A stretch of 11,989 nt of DNA from Firmicutes bacterium UBA4981 (GTDB taxonomy: Bacteria; Bacillota; SHA-98; UBA4971): NCBI GenBank assembly GCA_002398515.1, contig DGZL01000005.1, positions 1 through 11,989 of the forward strand, read 5' to 3'. Position 1 is the first letter of the stretch. Each line of letters opens with the position of its first letter. The notes under the pieces are model-generated. The model was not told the origin of the DNA. It saw only the letters and a program-made list of their open reading frames with translations, and searched no databases. Position numbers and translations under genes: made by a program. Shown here piece after piece: positions 7,162 to 11,989 of the stretch.

Positions 7162-8733
7162 TCATGAAGTTGGTGAAGATGATTGATTACAGAGTTTAGA
7201 CCTTAGTGAGTCGGCAGCCTCAAATAGATCCTTAAGACTCGGGTAAAGGAGACTGTAGATTTGGGTATAGAGTTCATGGTAAATTGCAGTGTTTGCCGGG
7301 TCAGGTTCAGCAGTCTCGATTACTGTCACAGAATCGCGGGCCACTTCGTAACTTGGAAACAAGCCTATCGCCTTTCCTGCGATAAATGCGCCTCCCATTT
7401 CAGCGCTTACTTTTGAACCGATAAAGTTCACTCGCATGTTCAAGGCATCTGCTAGTATCTGGCGTAGGAGCGCACTCTTGGCACCTCCGCCAGTCACCGT
7501 CAGCGTACCCCCGATATAAGCTCCGGAATCTCTCATTCGTGTCACGTTATCTAGGAACGCCAAAGCGATACTCTCAAGACCGGCTCTGAAAATGGTCGCA
7601 CGAGTATGGGAGTCTGAAATTCCAAACAATACACCCCGCGCACGACTATCCCAGACGGGAGTTCTTTCTCCTACTAAATATGGAAGCAAGACCAACCCTT
7701 CTGACCCAGGAGCCACTTGAGCAGCTTCTTCATTCATCACATCATAGGCCCCTTTAGCCTGGCCGCAGTAGATGTTGTTACGAATCCATTTGTACGCGCC
7801 TCCGGTGAATGCTGGAGCTGCAATATTGTAATACATGCTTCGGGATGAGATTGAAGGCGAAATCAGCATTCGCTTCACAAACCGCTCTGACTCAGATAGA
7901 ACGGCCATCAATCCTGACGTACCCAAGCTCGCAGCGCTGTCGCCACGCTGAGTTAACCCTGCTGATATAAAGTTCGCAATTCCGTCGGGGCACCCAACTG
8001 CTATCGGCGTGCCTTCCCGTAACCCAGTGTTCATAGATGCCTCAGGGGTAACAGTCCCTGCGATATCATCTGCCTTACGGAGTTTGGGTAGTTTATCTAT
8101 GTCAAGTCCAAGAACCGATATCGCGTCTTTGTTCCATCTTCGATTCTTTAAATCAAAAGCTATTCCCATGCAAGCTGCGTGACAGTAGTCTGTAACGTAC
8201 GTGCCTGTCAATTTGTAGACTACATAATCAACGACGTTAAGAAGCTTATAGGCTTTGCAATAAATGTCAGGACGCTTTCTTCTAAGCCATACTGCTTTCA
8301 CCAAGCCGAAATATGAATCCACCATGTTTCCGCTTAAGGAGAAAACCGCATCCTCACCTAAGTAGTCCTTGATCCATTGTTCCTCTTCAGTAGCTCTTCG
8401 GTCCAGCCATAAGATGGCCGGCCCGAGCGGGTTCCCGTTCTTGTCTACTGGAATTACGTCTGGCGCTAGTCCGCTTATACATACACCTGAGACAGCCCAA
8501 CCCTCATCAACCGCTTTAGCGGAGGCTCTCTTAATCACTTCACAGGCGTTTCCCCAGTACACATTCACATCCTGTTCTGCCCAACCAGATTCAGGCACTT
8601 CATATCCATAGTCGGTATGTGTAGAGAAAATCAGCTTGCCGTTGGAATCAACGAGCGCGGCCCTCGCCCCAGATGTGCCAAGATCCACACCTAGAAGGCA
8701 CTCCACCTGAACCACCATCCTCCCTGACTTCAC
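7162..8733 (-). CDS. FGGY-family carbohydrate kinase, xylulokinase-like
   Basis: This is a cytoplasmic ATP-dependent sugar kinase. At 523 aa it is slightly longer than the usual roughly 500 aa of xylulokinases. FGGY motifs in order: phosphate-1 loop GVDLGTSG (15-22), the GWAEQD segment (50-55), ILWLDRRA (107-114), the catalytic Asp250 in GCPDGIANF, the second ATPase-fold loop SLGTSGLM (269-276), LLPYLVGERTPVWD (349-362) and the adenine-site TVTGGGAKS (412-420). The overall pattern is closer to xylulokinase/gluconokinase than to LsrK or glycerol kinase. The listed start is a GTG at 8731-8733. An AGGGAGG just inside the ORF suggests translation may begin at the ATG at 8716-8718 or, more likely, the GTG at 8704-8706, giving an N-terminus of MECLLGVDLG. 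It lies 36 nt after the M24 gene. It probably phosphorylates the imported or oxidised ketose to feed the aldolase; the exact sugar is unknown. Confidence 0.92.
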   Translation of the reverse strand: MKSGRMVVQVECLLGVDLGTSGARAALVDSNGKLIFSTHTDYGYEVPESGWAEQDVNVYWGNACEVIKRASAKAVDEGWAVSGVCISGLAPDVIPVDKNGNPLGPAILWLDRRATEEEQWIKDYLGEDAVFSLSGNMVDSYFGLVKAVWLRRKRPDIYCKAYKLLNVVDYVVYKLTGTYVTDYCHAACMGIAFDLKNRRWNKDAISVLGLDIDKLPKLRKADDIAGTVTPEASMNTGLREGTPIAVGCPDGIANFISAGLTQRGDSAASLGTSGLMAVLSESERFVKRMLISPSISSRSMYYNIAAPAFTGGAYKWIRNNIYCGQAKGAYDVMNEEAAQVAPGSEGLVLLPYLVGERTPVWDSRARGVLFGISDSHTRATIFRAGLESIALAFLDNVTRMRDSGAYIGGTLTVTGGGAKSALLRQILADALNMRVNFIGSKVSAEMGGAFIAGKAIGLFPSYEVARDSVTVIETAEPDPANTAIYHELYTQIYSLLYPSLKDLFEAADSLRSKLCNQSSSPTS

Positions 8734-8769
8734 GCCGTGAACCTCTATTCCGTAGAAACACTTCCATTC

Positions 8770-10017
8770 TCAGTCCACACACAGTTCAACAAGAGGACTG
8801 CCTGGTCCTGACAAATGAACAGGTCCATTTGCAGTTACAGCAATTACGTCCTCATATCTGAAGGAAGTATAGATTGACGATACACCGATACTCTTGTCAT
8901 ACCGATAGACTCCTTGCTCAATCGCAAAAACCATTCCCTGTTCAATTGGCAGATCTTCACCACTATGAATCATCGGATACTCCACTACATCCAGTCCGAT
9001 GCTATGGCCACTTGAATGGATCAACCAATCCTTGTAGCCTAGCTCAATAACTTCATTCTCAACAACATTGTTCAGCTCGCTGATGGGGACCCCGGGCCTT
9101 GCAGAAGCAATCCCTTTTATCACTGACGAATATGCAGCTTCAGCAAGTGATTTTTCTTCCGCGGTTGCCCTTCCGACCTTGGCGACTCGTGTTAGATCGC
9201 TGGCATAGCCTTCATAATGCCCACTTATGTCGACAAGAATCAGATCCCCCTTTTCGACTTTTCTATCAGTTGCATAGGCATTAAATGTTGCGTACCTGTT
9301 TTTGCCTGTTATGACAGTAAGATATGAGATTCTATCAACACCTTTAGAAGCCATGAACTCCGCAATAGTCCTTGCAATCTCATTCTCCAGAATCCCGGGT
9401 TTTACTTTGGAGAATGCATAGTCAATAGCGCTCTCAACCGCTTCACTAGCCTTTCTGATTCGTTCAGTTTCGAATGGGGATTTGATCATTCTCGCTTGCC
9501 AGATTGCTTTCGAACCATCTATGTAATTTATCTTAGGCATAGCTTGGGAAAGCTCATGTAGGAAGGAAAGATGAACTCCGCACCTAGTGCCGTCAGCCGC
9601 TTCAAGGCCTATGACAGCGCTGTCTGAATGAATGTCAGTTACCGCCATGGCGCATGCTTTAATCAGGTCATACGCAACTACATTGTCAACTCCTCGCCCC
9701 GGACTTCCCCAACAGACTACTTTATCGATCCAGGATGTGATCTCGACATTGTATTTCTCAAGGATTCGCAAAACGAGTACTGGTTGTCCTTTGCTAGGAA
9801 CTAAACATATGACAGGCCTGAAATTGCTAGATAAGTACCAGCTTGTATAGCCTGTCGCGTAACGTATGTTTTCCTGTGTCGTCAGAAGCAGGATATCGCA
9901 GCCTACCTTACTCATCGCCTTCTGAAGTTGGGCAATCCTGGCGTCGTATTCCTCCCGGGGAAATGTAGGGTATAGTGGAGTAGGAACATCGCGCTTTACA
10001 TCTGCCATAGTAATCAC
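8770..10017 (-). CDS. M24-family metallopeptidase (Xaa-Pro dipeptidase/creatinase-like)
   Basis: This 415-aa protein has a creatinase-type N-terminal domain (about 20-170) and a pita-bread M24 catalytic domain (about 185-405). All five expected metal ligands are present: Asp263 (VDISG), Asp274 (SDLTR), His338 (SGHSIGL), Glu367 (AIEQGVY) and Glu389 (RYEDV). Family members hydrolyse X-Pro dipeptides or related C-N bonds (creatinase, ectoine hydrolase types). There is no signal peptide, so it is cytoplasmic. The chosen GTG (10015-10017) lies 7 nt after AAGAAGGGGGG; an ATG at 10006-10008 is the alternative. It is the first gene of the operon, 36 nt before the sugar kinase, which is unusual company for a peptidase. 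I infer that it may release a sugar or polyol from a nitrogen-linked conjugate, or act on an imported amino compound. A plain Xaa-Pro dipeptidase in a mixed operon remains possible. Confidence 0.88.
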   Translation of the reverse strand: MITMADVKRDVPTPLYPTFPREEYDARIAQLQKAMSKVGCDILLLTTQENIRYATGYTSWYLSSNFRPVICLVPSKGQPVLVLRILEKYNVEITSWIDKVVCWGSPGRGVDNVVAYDLIKACAMAVTDIHSDSAVIGLEAADGTRCGVHLSFLHELSQAMPKINYIDGSKAIWQARMIKSPFETERIRKASEAVESAIDYAFSKVKPGILENEIARTIAEFMASKGVDRISYLTVITGKNRYATFNAYATDRKVEKGDLILVDISGHYEGYASDLTRVAKVGRATAEEKSLAEAAYSSVIKGIASARPGVPISELNNVVENEVIELGYKDWLIHSSGHSIGLDVVEYPMIHSGEDLPIEQGMVFAIEQGVYRYDKSIGVSSIYTSFRYEDVIAVTANGPVHLSGPGSPLVELCVD

Positions 10018-10358
10018 ATCAATACCCCCCTTCTTTCCGGTCTTGAATTAATTAGTGTTGTGTGTTATGAGTGTCTCGCGCCCCCATGACATGCCTGTTG
10101 TAGTCTCTGTCATAGCGAACTTCGTTTGGCATCGAGTCACACTTGCAATCACTCTTAGCAGGACATCTACCACGATTTGGCGAATTAAATACAAGTCACT
10201 TATGAGATGTCGCCTGCCATGGGGAGAGCGAGTCACATTTGTTTGGTAACCCTAGTATCTAGAGAGGCTCCTTATTTGCGCGAGCATTCGCCTCCTTTCA
10301 ATAAGCGTGGCTTGCTGTATTAGTTGACGGTTACCCGGGCACCTCTATGGAAAAAGAC
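10018..10358 (-). other. Long operon leader (about 340 nt) with repeated CGAGTCACA motif
   Basis: This stretch between the predicted transcription start near 10359 and the M24 start has no convincing long gene. It contains two copies of CGAGTCACA(C/T)TTG on the plus strand (10133-10145 and 10229-10241, 12 of 13 identical), a related AAGTCACTT near 10193, a short ORF with a consensus ribosome site (10252-10287), and the AAGAAGGGGGG ribosome site of the first operon gene. I recognise no known riboswitch. Confidence 0.4.
10252..10287 (-). CDS. Candidate 11-codon leader peptide ORF
   Basis: A perfect Shine-Dalgarno AAAGGAGG (minus strand, 10298-10291) is followed after CGA by ATG and eleven codons (MLAQIRSLSRY) ending in TAG. 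It lies roughly 70 nt downstream of the predicted transcription start of the operon and 235 nt before the first large gene. The position fits a leader peptide or a ribosome-loading site. The 3-nt spacing is short and no obvious attenuator codon run is present, so this is tentative. Confidence 0.28.
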   Translation of the reverse strand: MLAQIRSLSRY

Positions 10359-10365
10359 TACAGCT

Positions 10366-10394
10366 ATTGTAATATATAGTTTACACGTTGTCAA
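10366..10394 (-). promoter_or_regulatory. Predicted sigma70-type promoter of the sugar operon
   Basis: On the minus strand TTGACA (10394-10389) is followed by a 17-nt spacer and TACAAT (10371-10366). This is a perfect -35, optimal spacing and a 5-of-6 -10, reading toward the M24 gene. The local AT-rich tract (TATATATTACAAT) supports melting. It is the best promoter I see in the window. The transcription start would be near 10359, giving a leader of about 340 nt. Confidence 0.7.
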
Positions 10395-10409
10395 GTATGT
10401 AGTACATGC
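10395..10409. promoter_or_regulatory. Candidate operator palindrome next to the -35 box
   Basis: GTATGTAGTACATGC contains the perfect palindrome ATGTA-G-TACAT (10397-10407), with one further compatible G-C pair two bases out. It abuts the -35 element of the operon promoter (10389-10394) and lies between that promoter and the divergent XRE gene. This is the classical position for an operator through which a regulator controls the operon and itself. Its use by the XRE protein is inferred. Confidence 0.4.
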
Positions 10410-10474
10410 CATCTGTCTCTCTTGTCTCAGCAGGCGTATCTCAAAATGAACTCTGCGAAACGAGATGATGGAAA

Positions 10475-10813
10475 TTGAAGGAACTCGGAGAGAGACTCCG
10501 CGAAAGTCGGATGAGGAAGAATCTAAGCTTACGAGAAGCAGCTGAAATGATTGGAGTCAGCCACACTTATCTCAACTCGCTCGAGAAGGGACAACACCCT
10601 AAAACCGGCCGCCCTGTGAATCCTTCAGCGAAGATGCTGCAGCGAATATCGGAAGGCTACGGGATCCCTTTAGAGGAACTCCTTATGAAGGATGATAGCG
10701 AAAAAGAGAACGACACTTGCGACATTGAAGCAATCACTAGTAATATCCAACATCTCAGTCCAGAAGATCGAGACGTGATTCTCTATCTTATTCGAAGGCT
10801 GAGAGATGACTAA
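10475..10813 (+). CDS. XRE-family helix-turn-helix transcriptional regulator
   Basis: This is a 112-aa cytoplasmic DNA-binding protein. The XRE/Cro-type HTH domain spans about residues 5-72: LSLREAAEMIGVSHTYLN forms the helix-turn-helix (17-34), followed by SLEKGQHPKTGRPVNPS and the helix around LQRISEGYGIPLEELL. An acidic, Lys/Glu-rich linker (72-85) leads to a short C-terminal helix LSPEDRDVILYLIRRLRDD, probably for dimerisation. There is no sugar-binding domain, so it cannot sense a sugar by a LacI/GntR-like fold. The start is TTG (10475-10477), because nearby ATGs are in other frames; the ribosome site (GATGG) is weak. It is divergent from the sugar operon, and a regulatory link is inferred from position. 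A possible promoter is TTGACG-N16-TATGGA (10324-10351), but it is not strong. It could equally be an orphan phage- or toxin-antitoxin-type repressor. Confidence 0.88.
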   Translation: MKELGERLRESRMRKNLSLREAAEMIGVSHTYLNSLEKGQHPKTGRPVNPSAKMLQRISEGYGIPLEELLMKDDSEKENDTCDIEAITSNIQHLSPEDRDVILYLIRRLRDD

Positions 10814-10907
10814 CCCACAATATAGAGTGCTTCATTTTCCGTATGCATCTGGTAGGGGAAACTTCCGCAGACAAGAAAAAAGCTTCTCAGCATGTCGGTA
10901 AGTTGTC

Positions 10908-11126
10908 TCAAATTGAGTTAACGCCACCTTCGGCATCGTTTGGCCAATCAACACCGATAGGAGACTCGTCTAATGTGACATGTGGCCCCCAGTAAGTTCC
11001 TGGCGTGGATCAAACGGGGCTGCGTGTACAGAAGATGTTAGTAATAGCGTAGCGATGAGCAACACGAATAGAAAGCTCAACTCTCTTATTCGAAGCCCCA
11101 GCCCCTGGAATTATGATATCTTTCAT
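10908..11126 (-). pseudogene. Frameshifted remnant of an exported protein
   Basis: On the minus strand a GAGGAG site precedes an ATG at 11124-11126 (MKDIIIPGAGASN...). After a frame change, the stretch down to 10973 reads RIRELSFLFVLLIATLLLTS followed by SVHAAPFDPRQE, a clear signal peptide with an A-x-A-like cleavage site (VHA/A). A second frame change then gives GPHVTLDESPIGVDWPNDAEG until a TGA at 10908-10910. Three consecutive reading frames with protein-like content indicate a decayed N-terminal portion of a secreted or periplasmic protein. I do not recognise the family. No intact gene fills the gap between the regulator (10813) and this remnant. Confidence 0.4.
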
Positions 11127-11305
11127 GAGCTCCTCTGCCTCCCAGTCTGTGTTGGCAAAGTCGTTGAACCGCTTACTTGTGGGAAGCCCCCGGAAGCTGC
11201 TTCTGCCTATAGCAGTTTGGCTCATTCCGCTTGTTTCCTGTGGGACAATTCTAACTCAAGCGGGATCTGCCTGGGAACCGTGGGGCCCGCGCGAATGGGA
11301 TAATT

Positions 11306-11518
11306 ATGAGCCGCAAACCCCTCGACGCAGACCCGGTCCGCCAGGCAATAGCATGCATAGTGGATCGTGATACCATGGCTCTCGACATAATCAAACGCAA
11401 GGGACAACCAATGTCCTCAACCGTTATGATGTACAGCCCTTATTGCAACACTAATGCAACTCGCTGTCCGTATGATCCTGCAAGAGTCGTGAGATACCTG
11501 ATCAGGCAGAATACGTAA
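11306..11518 (+). pseudogene. Fragment of a family 5 (oligopeptide-type) solute-binding protein
   Basis: The plus-strand ORF encodes SRKPLDADPVRQAIACIVDR, then IIKRKGQP, MMYSPYC and CPYDPARVVRYLI before TAA. This is the typical mid-domain segment of SBP_bac_5 proteins: (K/R)-K-P-L-D-D-x-x-V-R-Q-A-I-x-x-A-I-D-R, a G-x-G/Q-P segment, and P-Y-D-P-x-x-A-(K/R)-x-L-L. Only about 70 of the family's 500-plus residues remain. There is no signal peptide, upstream lobe or C-terminal lobe, and the conserved A-K-x-L-L-A-E-A-G helix is corrupted to VVRYLIRQNT. It is a dead scrap converging on the partial gene that ends at 11502, with which it overlaps by 17 nt. Confidence 0.62.
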
Positions 11519-11933
11519 TCGACCCAAACACCAAGATGCGGATGGCTCCCAAGACCTGCAAGGTCATGAGAACAATGAAGACCGTCTCGCTATTGAAAGC
11601 GTTCCCAGGCGCGCTTCCATGCGTATTGCTTGTCCACATATTCAGGTGATTCAGTGGGTCACCCAAGCTGCAGTATATCCTGTGATACCATCCGATTTCA
11701 TCATCGCCGAAAGTCGGCGTGCCGGTGTAGTTTTTCCCTGACTTGTTCTCGACAAACCCAAGATAGCTGCGGAAGCTGAAGTAGCGGGCCTCAGGAGGTG
11801 TTGTTCCTGTCAAGACAATCGCCTCATCCGGTCGTAGTTTGTAAATCATCCCTGCTGGGATGGTGCCTAGGTTGGCAGGGTAATTATCGGCCGAGTTAAG
11901 ATCATATCCTATAGGAGGGGCCTGACCCGTCAC
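11502..11933 (-). CDS. Partial gene of unknown function at the contig end
   Basis: This 143-codon minus-strand frame contains protein-like, polar, Tyr/Gly-rich sequence: NYPANLGTIPAGMIYKLRPD, IVLTGTTPPEARYFSFRSYL, GWYHRIYCSLGDPLNHLNMW and GNAFNSETVFIV. I do not recognise the family. The nominal start is a GTG (11931-11933) lying in the loop of a terminal inverted repeat, so it is probably not the true start and the N-terminus is off the contig. After FNSETVFIV the sequence turns hydrophobic and unlike the rest (LMTLQVLGAIRILVFG) and stops at TGA, next to the solute-binding-protein scrap. The true C-terminal part was probably lost at a junction near 11520-11580. Real coding content is likely, but the gene is incomplete at both ends. 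Confidence 0.5.
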   Translation of the reverse strand: MTGQAPPIGYDLNSADNYPANLGTIPAGMIYKLRPDEAIVLTGTTPPEARYFSFRSYLGFVENKSGKNYTGTPTFGDDEIGWYHRIYCSLGDPLNHLNMWTSNTHGSAPGNAFNSETVFIVLMTLQVLGAIRILVFGSITYSA

Positions 11934-11989
11934 CGCGTCAGGCCCCCCCTATAGGATATGATCTTAACTCGGCCGCTAATTACCCTGCC
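11874..11989. repeat. Terminal inverted repeat, 53-bp arms with 10-nt loop
   Basis: Positions 11874-11926 and 11937-11989 are reverse complements over 53 bp with only two mismatches, around a 10-nt loop (CCGTCACCGC). The right arm ends exactly at the last base of the window, and the left arm lies inside a protein-coding frame. This is what a fold-back (template-switch) artefact or a palindromic contig end produces. A genuine hairpin end or a head-to-head duplication is less likely but possible. Confidence 0.85.

Noticed and set aside
6042..10017. True lsr (AI-2 uptake) operon
   Set aside because: The kinase motifs are xylulokinase-like rather than LsrK-like, there is one permease instead of two, no LsrG or LsrR is present, and M24 and dehydrogenase genes are not part of lsr.
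10048..10236. 62-codon minus-strand ORF in the operon leader
   Set aside because: It has a GTG start without a Shine-Dalgarno and low-information composition; no family resemblance was seen.
11010..11225. Continuous 71-codon minus-strand ORF as an intact gene
   Set aside because: The signal-peptide content moves to another frame near 11085-11110, so the continuous frame is better read as part of a frameshifted remnant.
1..11989. CRISPR array, tRNA, rRNA or prophage genes
   Set aside because: No regularly spaced repeats, cloverleaf sequence, rRNA-like stretch or phage structural genes were seen on reading both strands.

Overview
The window looks like a contig end from a diderm (Gram-negative-type) bacterium. 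Two observations support this. The sugar-binding protein has a plain signal peptide with no lipobox cysteine, as expected for a soluble periplasmic protein. A broken gene near the left edge ends in an outer-membrane beta-barrel C-terminus (alternating strand, terminal Phe). I cannot name the lineage. Gene starts use ATG, GTG and TTG, mostly behind good Shine-Dalgarno sequences.

Layout. Positions 1-1300 are a graveyard of minus-strand remnants: the end of an outer-membrane protein (130-531), a piece of an MFS-type transporter with an in-frame TGA (459-818), and a piece of an IS1182-like transposase with an in-frame TAG (788-1153). Positions 1349-10017 hold seven intact minus-strand genes, transcribed right to left: M24-family metallopeptidase, FGGY sugar kinase, periplasmic sugar-binding protein, double-NBD sugar ABC ATPase, single permease, DhnA/LsrF-type class I aldolase, and zinc-dependent alcohol/polyol dehydrogenase. 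A strong hairpin at 1258-1291 closes the cluster. A sigma70-like promoter (TTGACA-N17-TACAAT) at 10366-10394 and a leader of about 340 nt precede it. A divergent XRE-family repressor gene (10475-10813) sits next to the promoter with a small palindrome between them. Positions 10814-11989 are again remnants: a frameshifted exported protein, a scrap of a family 5 (oligopeptide-type) solute-binding protein, and an unidentified partial gene. The window stops inside a 53-bp-arm inverted repeat that may be a fold-back assembly artefact.

How the genes fit together (inference). The binding protein, ATPase and permease import a sugar or polyol. The dehydrogenase oxidises a hydroxyl to a ketone (or reduces an aldehyde product). 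The kinase phosphorylates the ketose, and the class I aldolase splits the phospho-sugar into two small fragments, one probably DHAP. This resembles the lsr (AI-2) gene set, but the kinase is xylulokinase-like, there is one permease, and an M24 hydrolase heads the operon. That hydrolase suggests the imported compound may carry an amide, imide or amidine bond. The XRE protein is the obvious candidate regulator. Two short ORFs with strong ribosome binding sites (10252-10287 in the leader; a Trp-rich 34-codon ORF at 7022-7126) and a large hairpin between the binding-protein and ATPase genes suggest extra post-transcriptional control.
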